A DNA stretch of 52,294 bases from Nitrososphaerota archaeon (GCA_013288545.1 JABDBR010000007.1:1-52294); one strand, 5' to 3'; positions 15,291-23,948 are shown, numbered from the stretch's first letter. The notes: generated by a model from the sequence alone, not told the origin. Numbers and translations are program-made.

Positions 15291-15866
15291 ATGACAACAA
15301 TAGTCGGAATCAAGACAAAAGACGGAGTTGTGCTAGGATCAGATAGAAGAGCAAGCAAGGGCTTTTTCATCGGATCAAAAATAGTACAAAAAATTGCAAA
15401 GATAGATGATACACTAGCTGTTGCAATTGCAGGACAACTCTCAGACGCAGAATACATCATCAAGTTGGCAAAGGCAGAACGAAGACTCATGGAATTAAGA
15501 AGAGGATTTCCTCTTACCATAAAAGAAGCCACGAGACTGATTGCAAACATTGCCTACTCAGGCCTTAGAAACTACCAGCCCTATTACGTAGAGCTGCTGG
15601 TCGCAGGAGTAGACAGGGAAGGCGCACATGTTTTTGCAGCAGACATGAGTGGAGCAATCACAGAAGAAGATTTTGCATCATCTGGATCTGGCTCGCCTAT
15701 TGCATATGGAGTGCTTGAGAGCTTGTACAACAAGGAGGTAACAAACAGCCAGGCAAGCGAGATTGCATCACGTGCAGTGTCAGCTGCAATGGAAAGAGAT
15801 CCAGGTTCTGGAAACGGCATAAACATTCTTGCCATACCAAACTTGCAAAAGGAGGTCGTTGCATAA
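15291..15866 (+). CDS. psmB: 20S proteasome beta subunit (catalytic)
   Basis: A threonine protease of the archaeal 20S core. Numbering from the first Thr of TTIVGIKTKDG, the catalytic set Thr1, Asp17 (GSDRRA) and Lys33 (KIVQKI) is intact, and GSGSPIAYGVLE plus DPGSGNGINI carry the later conserved residues. The ATG at 15282 would give a propeptide MHTM. AATTAATT at 15262-15269 is spaced about 26 bases from ATG 15291, which supports a leaderless start with just Met before Thr1, so maturation may need only Met removal. The gene is followed without a gap by the alpha-like gene, so both core subunits are in one operon. Confidence 0.93.
   Translation: MTTIVGIKTKDGVVLGSDRRASKGFFIGSKIVQKIAKIDDTLAVAIAGQLSDAEYIIKLAKAERRLMELRRGFPLTIKEATRLIANIAYSGLRNYQPYYVELLVAGVDREGAHVFAADMSGAITEEDFASSGSGSPIAYGVLESLYNKEVTNSQASEIASRAVSAAMERDPGSGNGINILAIPNLQKEVVA
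15851..15856 (+). promoter_or_regulatory. Shine-Dalgarno site of the alpha-like gene
   Basis: GGAGGT sits 10 bases upstream of ATG 15867, inside the last codons of the beta gene. It fixes the 15867 start, which follows the beta stop codon directly (TAAATG). Confidence 0.7.
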
Positions 15867-16529
15867 ATGTCCGAATCTCAAAACAGTAGATTTCCGTTCT
15901 ATGGCCCACAAGGAAGACTAGTTCTAGTGGACAGTGCACTGGAAGCCGTAAGCAGGGGAGCTACAACCATTGGAATCAAGACGCCAAACTTTGCAATGAT
16001 TGCAAGCCAGATAAAACCAACACATCCACTGATGGAACCATCTGAGAAGATATTTCCAATTGACTTTCACATTGGTGCAACAGGCGCAGGATACATTGGA
16101 GATATTTTGCAACTAATTGACACGTTGCGCCTCGAGTCACAAAAACATCGACTGACATATGAGACCCCAATAGATGTGGATTCATTGGCAAAACACCTCA
16201 GCAGTTTTCTCCACAACTTTACGTCATATGCAGTAAGGCCACAGGCTGCATCGATGATAATTGTAGGTGAAGATCAGACTGGAGTCCAGTTGTATCAAGT
16301 AGACCCAAGTGGAACTTTCTTTAGGGGATCGGGTTTTGCAATAGGTCAAGCATCAGATGCTGCACTTGAAGTTCTCACAAGAGAGTACAACAAGGACATG
16401 CAACTTGATCAGGCAATCGAGCTTGGAAGAAAGGTAATAGAAAAAGCACTTGGTGAAAAACCCATAGTCGAAACAGGCATAATTGAACCTGGTAAGGCAT
16501 TTCGTAAAATACGCACAGAAAATGCCTAA
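15867..16529 (+). CDS. Divergent proteasome alpha-type subunit
   Basis: 220 residues aligning by eye with 20S alpha subunits: FYGPQGRLVLVDSALEAVSR at the position of the alpha N-terminal gate/helix, GATTIGIKTPNFAMIAS for the first strands, then YAVRPQAASMIIVGEDQTG and LYQVDPSGTFFRGSGFAIGQ. No catalytic Thr is expected or found. The usual Y-D-R gating triad and SPDGR...EYA wording of canonical archaeal alphas are changed to F-P-F and GPQGR...DSA. This suggests a specialised alpha paralog or an alternative ring subunit. Translation is coupled to the beta gene. Confidence 0.82.
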   Translation: MSESQNSRFPFYGPQGRLVLVDSALEAVSRGATTIGIKTPNFAMIASQIKPTHPLMEPSEKIFPIDFHIGATGAGYIGDILQLIDTLRLESQKHRLTYETPIDVDSLAKHLSSFLHNFTSYAVRPQAASMIIVGEDQTGVQLYQVDPSGTFFRGSGFAIGQASDAALEVLTREYNKDMQLDQAIELGRKVIEKALGEKPIVETGIIEPGKAFRKIRTENA

Positions 16530-16626
16530 TTTTTCCAGGACAACTATACTTTTTTTATTATCATTTGTTGATTGAAAAACCAGAATGCCATAGCAAGTGT
16601 ATCAATTGATCTTCAGAGGTTAGGGA

Positions 16627-16758
16627 CTAGATTTCCGTAGAATCTGACTTTTTTGATGATTCCGAGTCTTCAAAATCCAATACCATGCTTTTGAGTGCCA
16701 TCTTTACTCCTTTTAGAATTCTCAGGCCATGTTGTTTTGAAATTCCACTTGTGACCAT
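16627..16758 (-). CDS. Small basic/acidic protein (43 aa)
   Basis: An intact 43-codon frame with ATG start and TAG stop in the 264-base gap between the proteasome operon and the next minus-strand gene. The first half is basic and helical (KQHGLRILKGVKMALKSM), the second acidic and serine-rich (DFEDSESSKKSDSTEI). Such a regular charge layout is unlike random translation. No family recognised. Confidence 0.45.
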   Translation of the reverse strand: MVTSGISKQHGLRILKGVKMALKSMVLDFEDSESSKKSDSTEI

Positions 16759-16793
16759 GTAATTATTACACATTCATCGCATAAAAGTCTGAT

Positions 16794-17078
16794 CTAGCTT
16801 TCCATAGTTTTAAAAAAATCAACTATTTCTTTAACATCGGCAAGCTCTGCCAAATATGATTTGATTTGTGATATGATTGAATGATATTCTTCTTTGTATA
16901 CATCTTTGAGTACGGTTTTTAGATATTCTGGGTGTTCATAACAATCTGAAATCTTACAATTGTACAGTGAGCCAAGTTTTGCTATCACCAAGTGGTAATT
17001 TGCATTGCCCCTTCTCATCAATACTAGCTCCACATAAGAGATCAAGGCCAATATGTACGGTTCAGAGGGAGGATCCAA
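16794..17078 (-). CDS. Small helical protein, paralog of the 30153 gene product
   Basis: 94 residues from a TTG start. Its core NCKISDCYEHPEYLKTVLKD matches CGIQDCVAHPEYLDKVLKD of the protein at 30153-30425 at the same distance from the start, so they are paralogs. TATTATAAAAT at about 17097-17107 is spaced for transcription starting at the TTG, supporting a leaderless TTG start as in the paralog. All-helical prediction and two conserved Cys plus a His. It may be distantly related to the small thaumarchaeal NitrOD5-like output domains, but this is uncertain. Confidence 0.7.
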   Translation of the reverse strand: MDPPSEPYILALISYVELVLMRRGNANYHLVIAKLGSLYNCKISDCYEHPEYLKTVLKDVYKEEYHSIISQIKSYLAELADVKEIVDFFKTMES

Positions 17079-17155
17079 TACCAGTCCTTAGCTCGTTATT
17101 TTATAATATTTCGTATCATAAAATTTCAAATCAATGTTACCAAAATTAGCCAAGA

Positions 17156-17902
17156 TCAGTTATACAGACCAAAAGAACTGTATCTGTTTTTTCCTTCAGT
17201 TCTTCCCTGTCCCTCTTTGAGCAGTTTAGTTATCTGTTCTAGTATCCTGTGAGCGTTTATGGTAGCCTCTGACTTGTCTTTAGCCCCTACAGCATCACTT
17301 TCCACAACTGCATATCTAGAGACTAGTTTTAGATTTACGTGATACTTGTCGTTGCTTGTCCACTGTAATACATATCCCCCATCGCCTTCAACAATACCTA
17401 TCCAGCGAAGTGTGCCAAACCATTTTCCTAGTAATTTGTTTACCACATCTTCAACTTTGACAGTGGTAGGGATGTATAGCTGAATTATCTGCTCAAACTG
17501 GGCATATTGTGATGAAATCGCCTTGGATAGATTCTCAAGATCAATTCTAGATTTTTTAACAAGTACAGAGTCCAGATTCTTTGTAAGTTTATAGCCATAC
17601 TCAGTCTTTTTTACCAATCCTGCATTTTCTAATCTATGCAAAGATCTTGCCAAGCTTTGCTGGTGAATTCCCAACTTTCGCACAAGACCATTAAATGTAT
17701 ACTGGTTGTCACTAACGTCACCATCTTGGTGTAGTATTGACAAGACTTTCTTGTCGTTTGTCTGAAAGTCATCAAGGGATACATTAGAGGTAGCATCAAT
17801 TATGATCTGAACCAGTTTGTCATCCACCTTGACTTCTTTTTCGTTTGCTGGTTTTTCCTCTTTTTCATGTGAGTTTTTTGTATCCATCTTTCTTACTTCC
17901 AA
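17156..17902 (-). CDS. Winged-helix transcriptional regulator
   Basis: 248 residues. The charged N-terminus (1-30) is probably disordered. Residues ~45-110 form a winged helix (FNGLVRKLGIHQQSLARSLH as helix-turn-helix, RLENAGLVKKTEYGYKLTKN as wing). The remainder is an alpha/beta effector region (VEDVVNKLLGKWFGTLRWIG, VLQWTSNDKYHVNLKLVSRY). MDTKNSHEKE at 17887 is an alternative start. It lies 8 bases downstream of a zinc-ribbon gene in the same direction and 0.45 kb from the nickel permease, so control of that permease is possible but unproven. Confidence 0.8.
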   Translation of the reverse strand: MEVRKMDTKNSHEKEEKPANEKEVKVDDKLVQIIIDATSNVSLDDFQTNDKKVLSILHQDGDVSDNQYTFNGLVRKLGIHQQSLARSLHRLENAGLVKKTEYGYKLTKNLDSVLVKKSRIDLENLSKAISSQYAQFEQIIQLYIPTTVKVEDVVNKLLGKWFGTLRWIGIVEGDGGYVLQWTSNDKYHVNLKLVSRYAVVESDAVGAKDKSEATINAHRILEQITKLLKEGQGRTEGKNRYSSFGLYN

Positions 17903-17910
17903 TAGTCTCT

Positions 17911-18216
17911 TTACTTATTTAAAACTAGTTTAGCTGTTATCACTTGAGAGTCTAACGCGGGTTGATTGATAGACTTTATCAAATTGCCTGCTTTTTCCAA
18001 TATTTGGGAATGACGCAAGGCAAACATGTTTTTTCGTGATTTTGTATTTCTTGAATTTAATCGTAGTTTATTATTACAACACGGGCAACGTATTCCTATA
18101 GATAGCGAGTCCACAAATATTCCGCATATCGAGCAAGGCCTCTGCCCTGCTGCAAATCTATATCCTCCCAATGGTTTTTTTGCCGCAAATCTGTAGCAAA
18201 TTCCTTTGCACTTCAA
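17911..18216 (-). CDS. Zinc-ribbon protein of a thaumarchaeal family
   Basis: 101 residues. The N-terminal half has three metal-ligand clusters, MKCKGIC, RPCSICGIF and IRCPCCNNKLR, with a basic GGYRFAAGQ segment between them. This layout recurs in many thaumarchaeal small proteins of unknown role. The basic linker RLNSRNTKSRKN and a helical C-terminus suggest nucleic-acid or partner binding. Co-directional with the downstream winged-helix regulator (8-base gap). Confidence 0.75.
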   Translation of the reverse strand: MKCKGICYRFAAKKPLGGYRFAAGQRPCSICGIFVDSLSIGIRCPCCNNKLRLNSRNTKSRKNMFALRHSQILEKAGNLIKSINQPALDSQVITAKLVLNK

Positions 18217-18290
18217 ATTTTATTCTCCTGTGTTATCAATTACACACCACTCTAAATAAAATAGACTAGGATTAGCAAAACCCAGTCACA

Positions 18291-18322
18291 GGTATTTTTA
18301 TGCGAAACTAAAAATAAATACC
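18291..18322. promoter_or_regulatory. Inverted repeat upstream of the nickel/cobalt permease
   Basis: GGTATTT (18291-18297) and AAATACC (18316-18322) are perfect inverted arms 18 bases apart in the divergent promoter region. Spacing between half-sites is about two helical turns, as in operators of dimeric or tetrameric metal-dependent repressors such as NikR, though the sequence is not the E. coli NikR site. The right arm overlaps AAAATAAATA, the likely TATA box of the permease. Confidence 0.5.
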
Positions 18323-18353
18323 AGTTCGGGCAGACAGAAACGAGTTACCAAGT

Positions 18354-19154
18354 ATGGTGGAAATTTGGCCATTTATTGCAATATCCATCCCAACAATGAT
18401 CTTTCTTGGCATGCGTCATGCTCTAGATGTTGACCACATAACTGCAATAGATAATCTAGTACGATTGCATAATGCAATAAAAAAATCCAGATGGGTAGGA
18501 ACTGGATTCAGTGCAGGGCACATGATCTCAGTCGTGGCAGAGATGGTTTTCATAATTTACGTAATTGGGAGCATAACTAGTGCCGGCAATCTTGCATTTT
18601 GGGGAGGGGTCATAGGTGCAATAGCGCTAGGGGTCATAGGTGTAGTCAACATCTATGCAATGAAAAAGTGGGGCAAGAGTGGCTCTGCAATACTTGCCAG
18701 TAAAATTTTGAACAAGACAGGAGTCTTGGGTCCAGTAGGTTCTGCTCTAGTCACGGGATTGGTATTTGGTTTAGGGTTTGATACTGCAACCCAGATTTCT
18801 GCAATCACGTTATCTGTAGTTGCATCTGCAACTTCGGGGGTCCAGACTGCACTCATCTTGGCAGGCTTTTTTGCAATAGGAATGATTCCAATTGATACAT
18901 TTGACAGTGTCATATTGCGTTCAGCATTTTCAAAAATACTTTACACCAAAGGCTTTCGATACATGTCATATGCACTAAGTGGAACTGCGTTGGTTATTGC
19001 ATCGGTTGCATCTTATGAGATACTGACAAATTCAGAAATACTACCAAAGCTAACAGGTCCTGTTTTAGCAATAAGTATAGTTTCATCATCTTTTGTATAT
19101 ACATTCATCACTAGAAAAAAAAGTCCAAAAAATGAGATCACTAAAACAGACTAG
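18354..19154 (+). CDS. NiCoT-family nickel/cobalt permease
   Basis: A 266-residue membrane protein of the HoxN/NixA class with about eight helices. The signature H-A-x-D-x-D-H-I is present as MRHALDVDHITAIDNLVR in helix II. The second family motif is GLVFGLGFDTATQIS, matching the LGFDTATE region, and a later one is AGFFAIGMIPIDTFDSVILR. It imports Ni2+ or Co2+ at high affinity; nickel would serve urease or hydrogenase-like enzymes, cobalt would serve cobalamin synthesis. No such enzyme lies in the window. An inverted repeat just upstream suggests metal-responsive control. Confidence 0.93.
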   Translation: MVEIWPFIAISIPTMIFLGMRHALDVDHITAIDNLVRLHNAIKKSRWVGTGFSAGHMISVVAEMVFIIYVIGSITSAGNLAFWGGVIGAIALGVIGVVNIYAMKKWGKSGSAILASKILNKTGVLGPVGSALVTGLVFGLGFDTATQISAITLSVVASATSGVQTALILAGFFAIGMIPIDTFDSVILRSAFSKILYTKGFRYMSYALSGTALVIASVASYEILTNSEILPKLTGPVLAISIVSSSFVYTFITRKKSPKNEITKTD

Positions 19155-19183
19155 GGTTACATAATAAATTGAAAATACCTAAA

Positions 19184-19900
19184 CTAGTTTTGCTGTCTGT
19201 TGCGTGTAATTGCAATTACTGCAATCACAATTCCGGCAATTCCAATACCAATTCCAGTCATGCTTATCATGTATAGTTTATCAGTTGTATCTTTTACTTG
19301 TTGGAATGATTGTACAACATTTGAGACACTTTTAGATGCAGCATCTGCATTATTTTTTGCATCCTCAATGTCACTTGTTAGTTGATTTACCAAAGTACCT
19401 AGTTGCCCCACATTTGCAGTAGCATCTTGTGATGAACCAGTAGATGGTGGAAAGTTCAAAGTGTCAACACTTGCAACATCGTCCAGCGGTATTTCATCAT
19501 CAACTGCTTGGCCTTCTACAGTACCTGAGAATACAAGACTGTAAGTGCCAACTTTTGTTGGAATCAATACTGCATGATATTGACCATCAACTGTATTGCT
19601 TGGAAGAAAATCAAGAGGTTTTGTTACACTGCCATACTTGATAGATATCTGCAAGTCTTTGAGGGCATTAATCACTGGCTTGGCAGCATCGCCGCTTCCT
19701 TTCTTTATTGTCACCTGGGCGGCATTAACTAATCCAGTATACACCGGTTCGTTATCCCAGCCCACCTGAACCAAGTAGTTGCCATAAACTTTGGTGATGT
19801 GTGCTTCTGCGGGTTTTACACCAAGCGGAGATACAAATACAATTGTTGCAACAAGTGCTAGAAATACTGCAGTAACAAGAAATTGTTTTGTTTTAGTCAT
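19184..19900 (-). CDS. Secreted membrane-anchored protein of the copper block
   Basis: 238 residues. A signal peptide (about 1-33, ending KPAEAH) leaves a mature N-terminus starting near AHITKVYGNYLVQVGWDNEP. A beta-rich domain follows (residues ~35-145), then a coiled-coil stalk (QLTSDIEDAKNNADAASKSV) and a C-terminal membrane helix (about 212-232) with a short basic end. The mature N-terminal His resembles the CopC copper-binding start, and the neighbours include a CopC-CopD fusion; a copper role is inference. It lies 11 bases downstream of the PEF-CTERM gene. Confidence 0.65.
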   Translation of the reverse strand: MTKTKQFLVTAVFLALVATIVFVSPLGVKPAEAHITKVYGNYLVQVGWDNEPVYTGLVNAAQVTIKKGSGDAAKPVINALKDLQISIKYGSVTKPLDFLPSNTVDGQYHAVLIPTKVGTYSLVFSGTVEGQAVDDEIPLDDVASVDTLNFPPSTGSSQDATANVGQLGTLVNQLTSDIEDAKNNADAASKSVSNVVQSFQQVKDTTDKLYMISMTGIGIGIAGIVIAVIAITRNRQQN

Positions 19901-19911
19901 GTGATTAACGT

Positions 19912-20814
19912 CTAGAATCCTAGGTGTGATTTGAATCTAGTTGCTGCCACGACACCTGCAATAGAGATTATGCTCAAGAGTGCAGGTAATGGGAATTCTG
20001 GTACAGCAGATTGTCCATGTGCGTCCGCACCCTGAATATTATAAGCCATTATTAGCATCGGATGAATTCCCACGTGAACATCCATCATGATTGTATTAAC
20101 ATCTGCCTTGTTAGTTAGATCTTGGACTAGTTTTGCCAAGCCAGCAGATATCTTGGAATTGTCTGCAACACTAGGATTCTTGGATACCACATCGCTGAAC
20201 ATTTGTTGTGCAGCAGTTGCAAGTGAGACAGAATTTTCATATGCATTTGCATCAACTATAGTGCTTGGTGACATGTTTGACATGCTGCTACCATTCATGT
20301 TCATTTGAGACATGTCATTCAAGTCTACAGTAGAGTTCAATGCTGTGCCATATTTCTCCAAAGATTCTTTTAGTACAAATGTAACTGCTAATGCTTGAAC
20401 AGTAGAGTTGTCTAGCTTGTCCTTATCAACTCGAACTGGAACAGATTCATCAAGATAACCACCAAGTTTTGCAACATCGTCATTTACCTTGCTTTGATTT
20501 CCTGCACTTGCATCACTCAAAGTAGCATTAATTGTGGTTGGAATCTCTTGTTGCAACAGGGTGTTTCGCTCTCCCATTTCTCTAGTATCATTAGAATTCC
20601 AATATTCACCTAGTGCATCAGAATAGTAACCAATTACATCCTTTTCCCCAACATGCTTGGCGACGTTGGTAACTTCTGTTTTTATTTCAGACACTTTGGC
20701 TAGCCATGAAGCACTTTCATCTCCACCGAAATTGTGGGCATATGCAGGATGAGTATAGATTAAACCTGATGCGATGACTCCTACAAGTAATAATGCAGCG
20801 AACTTCTTATTCAC
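19912..20814 (-). CDS. Secreted PEF-CTERM-type surface protein, Met/Asn-rich
   Basis: 300 residues. Signal peptide (about 1-26, ending PAYA) with a mature start HNFGGDESASWL. A helical body follows, with a Met-rich stretch (MSQMNMNGSSMSNM, about residues 170-183) that could bind copper. The C-terminus AVPEFPLPALLSIISIAGVV is a PEF-CTERM sorting signal: P-E-F motif, hydrophobic helix, basic end, processed by archaeosortase. It is divergent from the CopC-CopD fusion gene. TTTTAAATAAG at 20837-20847 fits a leaderless promoter. Confidence 0.75.
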   Translation of the reverse strand: MNKKFAALLLVGVIASGLIYTHPAYAHNFGGDESASWLAKVSEIKTEVTNVAKHVGEKDVIGYYSDALGEYWNSNDTREMGERNTLLQQEIPTTINATLSDASAGNQSKVNDDVAKLGGYLDESVPVRVDKDKLDNSTVQALAVTFVLKESLEKYGTALNSTVDLNDMSQMNMNGSSMSNMSPSTIVDANAYENSVSLATAAQQMFSDVVSKNPSVADNSKISAGLAKLVQDLTNKADVNTIMMDVHVGIHPMLIMAYNIQGADAHGQSAVPEFPLPALLSIISIAGVVAATRFKSHLGF

Positions 20815-20934
20815 GATAACTCATTCATGATATCTTATTTAAAAGTCTTATAGTACAACAATCGAATAAAAATTGTATTTTAAAAAATTAGATCACAAGT
20901 TATAATATTTTTCTATTCGACGTTTGTACCACAA

Positions 20935-23900
20935 ATGGAGCAAGAGCAATATAGTAAATCACAGATTTGTAATACATATCAAATGATCAAAATAGATAAT
21001 AAAAATAAATTATTTGCAGTCATGATCATCGTAGCAATTGCATCCATCATAATAATTCCAAATATTCCCAATTCTTATGCACATGCGTTTGTAACAAAAA
21101 GTGATCCAGAAGCTTCACAATCACTTGTAACTCCACCATCCAAAGTAGATGTTTACTTTAGTGATCCCGTAGACATAAGATACAGCGAGATAAAAGTCTT
21201 GGATTCCGACGGTAAGCAGATTCAAGAAAATGATCAGCATTACATTAGTGGAGATCAATCATCGTTAAGCGTATCACTTCCACCAAATCTCCCAAATGGA
21301 ATATACACAATATCAACAAAAGTGCTTGACCAGACAGATGGTCATGTCACAGAAGATGCATTTGCGTTTGGTGTTGGACAAGACGTTCCAAAAAGTATTG
21401 CAAATAATCTAGCATCAAGTAATTATCAAGAGGTTTCAATACCAGAAGCAGTAGCAAGATTTCCATCCCTTCTAGGCCAAGTCATGGTGGCAGGCATTGC
21501 GTCATCATCGCTGTGGTTATGGGGTCCAATATCCAGAATACCCAGGTTCAAGGATTCCATATCACAAACTAGAATCAAGATAGATAATTCCATGGCAAAA
21601 ATGGCAGTGATAGGGTCAATCATTATTTTGGCGTCAGGTTTTGCCATGATAATTGTACAAGCTTTCTCCATAAATGCCGGAATACTTGATGCAATTTCTA
21701 CCAAGTTTGGAAACATGTGGGTACTAAGAATGGTTACAGCATCAATGCTGTTTGGTTTATCATTTGCAATATATCAAAAAACAAAAAAGACTCCAGCCAT
21801 AATTCCAAGAGTCCATACAGCAGCTTTGCTTGGTGTAAGCTTTTCGGTATTACTGACTACAAGTCTAATAAGTCATGGCGCAGCTACTGGCCAGATAATT
21901 CCATTGTTACTTGATTTTTGTCATAATGTATTTGCATCATTATGGATTGGAGGAATAATTTATCTTGCATTTGTTGTGATGCCTCAGATAAAACAGATCA
22001 CAGATTCTAATCTCAACCTTTCTGCAATATCACTTCTCATTCCAAGATTCTCAATACTTGTTGTTACAGTTCTTGGTGCAGTTGTTATTACAGGTCCATT
22101 TTTGTTGTATGTTCTAGAAAATAATCTAGCATTAACTTTGGCATCATTTTATGGCAAAGTCCTAATAATCAAACTCTCACTTGCTGCTGCCATGATAGCA
22201 TTTGGCGGATATCATCAAGTGTTTGTCAGCAGTAAGGCATATTCTATAATTTCAAAAGGAGCCACAAAAAATACTGCAATAGTACAAAACACAACAACAA
22301 ATGCAAAACAAATTCTTTCCAGATTTGATACAAGCATAAAGATAGAAGCATTTATCGGCATTGCATTGATTGCATCTGTTGCAGTACTAGTTGATTCAGG
22401 TTTGCCATCAAGCGAATTTCAAAACCAGTTGCAGTCATTACAAAACAAAGTGTTTGCACTGACCACAGATGGCAATTCTAACGTACAAGGACTATCGCAA
22501 ACAGGATTTATTGAAAATGGAAGCAGAATAATACTATCCATGAGCCCATTTGCGACTGGAAGTAATGATTTTACCATATCATTTTTGGACGCGAACAAGA
22601 ATCCAATAGACATGAAGTCAGCCCAGCTCAAACTTACCCAAACCGATAGTGGGATAGGACCAATCACGATTGATACAAACAAGACAGATACTGGAACATT
22701 TACCACCAATACAGATTTCGGATTTCCAGGCCACTGGACCGTAAGAGTTGAAGGCGTACAAAATAAAGAAAATTCCCTAAATCTAGTATATTCTTACGAC
22801 ATGTTTGTAAAACCAAAACTGAACAGTATTCAAGTAGACATTAAAGAATACAAGACTCCAGGAAATAGCAGTGCCCCAAGATATCCAGTTTATGACAGTA
22901 GCAGGAACAAGATATGGTTTGGGGATACCACTATCAACAGTGGCAAGATACTTGACTTTGATCTAGGTACAGACAAATACACGGTACATAAAATTGACGG
23001 ATTAAACAGTGCAGTATATTCAGCTCTAGACTCTCATGACACTTTATGGTATATTGACTATACGCGAAAAATTCTAGGACATTACAACCCTGATGACAAT
23101 TCAAGTAAGGAATATCCAATTCCAAGTAAAGATTTTCTTACAAGCATGACAATTGATAACAATGATACCGTTTGGATCACCTCTACAAACTTGAACACAT
23201 TTGCAGCAGAGGTATTGAAATTTAACATCAATACAACAAAGTTTGATTCTATAAAGTTACCAGACAAGTCTGACCCGTTGGGAATTACAATTGATAACGC
23301 CGCAGGCAAGATATGGATAGCAGAAGGAATTGGAAAGATATCCAGTCTGGATATTTCAGACAACAAAGTAACAGAGTTTTCTCCATCTGGAAATTACACC
23401 ATGAAAGGTCCTACAGCCATAATTGTAGATCCCCAGACAGAAAAGGTATACATTTCAGAACATGAGGGACAGGCAATCTCAGTCTTTGATCCGTTGCTCA
23501 AGACATTTAATAAAATACAACTTGATCCAAGCCCAAGTAATCTTCCATACGGAATGGCCTTTGACGAATATCACAACCTCTGGGTTGCACAACACACTAT
23601 TGACAAAATTTCAATAATAGATCCAAGAACTGGCGATGTAGTAGAGAAGAATATTCCTTCATCTAATACGTGGATACAATGGTTAACGTCAGATTCACAA
23701 GGAAACATCATAATGGCAGAAGAAAGAGCAAATGCACTTGCCATAGCAACCATATCAGCAGGACAGCCACAAAGCAATCAAGCAGATATTTCACCAGTAA
23801 TTCCAAAATTCGGCTTTGATTATGCCCAGGTTGTAGCACCATCCATTACAGGATTATTGGTTGTAGTGGCTTTCATCTATTGCAAGGGTACAATAGATCT

Positions 23901-23937
23901 TAGAAAGGCAACAAACCAAGTAAAAAAAACATTCTAA
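20935..23937 (+). CDS. CopC-CopD-beta-propeller fusion protein
   Basis: 1000 residues. A signal anchor (about 25-47) is followed by a CopC-type copper-binding domain (50-150). The mature start is H50 (SYAHAFVTKSDPEAS) and a second putative ligand lies in QTDGHVTEDAF. A CopD-type membrane region with about eight helices follows (about 170-490; FCHNVFASLWIGGIIYLAF is characteristic). Then come an extracellular Ig-like linker and a Vgb-like propeller (about 640-940; NDTVWITSTN, NAAGKIWIAEGIG, EYHNLWVAQHT), ending in a C-terminal membrane helix. CopC/CopD handle periplasmic copper and its uptake; ammonia-oxidising archaea are copper-dependent. TTATAATATTTTT at 20899-20911 is the probable TATA region. 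Confidence 0.9.
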   Translation: MEQEQYSKSQICNTYQMIKIDNKNKLFAVMIIVAIASIIIIPNIPNSYAHAFVTKSDPEASQSLVTPPSKVDVYFSDPVDIRYSEIKVLDSDGKQIQENDQHYISGDQSSLSVSLPPNLPNGIYTISTKVLDQTDGHVTEDAFAFGVGQDVPKSIANNLASSNYQEVSIPEAVARFPSLLGQVMVAGIASSSLWLWGPISRIPRFKDSISQTRIKIDNSMAKMAVIGSIIILASGFAMIIVQAFSINAGILDAISTKFGNMWVLRMVTASMLFGLSFAIYQKTKKTPAIIPRVHTAALLGVSFSVLLTTSLISHGAATGQIIPLLLDFCHNVFASLWIGGIIYLAFVVMPQIKQITDSNLNLSAISLLIPRFSILVVTVLGAVVITGPFLLYVLENNLALTLASFYGKVLIIKLSLAAAMIAFGGYHQVFVSSKAYSIISKGATKNTAIVQNTTTNAKQILSRFDTSIKIEAFIGIALIASVAVLVDSGLPSSEFQNQLQSLQNKVFALTTDGNSNVQGLSQTGFIENGSRIILSMSPFATGSNDFTISFLDANKNPIDMKSAQLKLTQTDSGIGPITIDTNKTDTGTFTTNTDFGFPGHWTVRVEGVQNKENSLNLVYSYDMFVKPKLNSIQVDIKEYKTPGNSSAPRYPVYDSSRNKIWFGDTTINSGKILDFDLGTDKYTVHKIDGLNSAVYSALDSHDTLWYIDYTRKILGHYNPDDNSSKEYPIPSKDFLTSMTIDNNDTVWITSTNLNTFAAEVLKFNINTTKFDSIKLPDKSDPLGITIDNAAGKIWIAEGIGKISSLDISDNKVTEFSPSGNYTMKGPTAIIVDPQTEKVYISEHEGQAISVFDPLLKTFNKIQLDPSPSNLPYGMAFDEYHNLWVAQHTIDKISIIDPRTGDVVEKNIPSSNTWIQWLTSDSQGNIIMAEERANALAIATISAGQPQSNQADISPVIPKFGFDYAQVVAPSITGLLVVVAFIYCKGTIDLRKATNQVKKTF

Positions 23938-23948
23938 CTTAATTGGTT

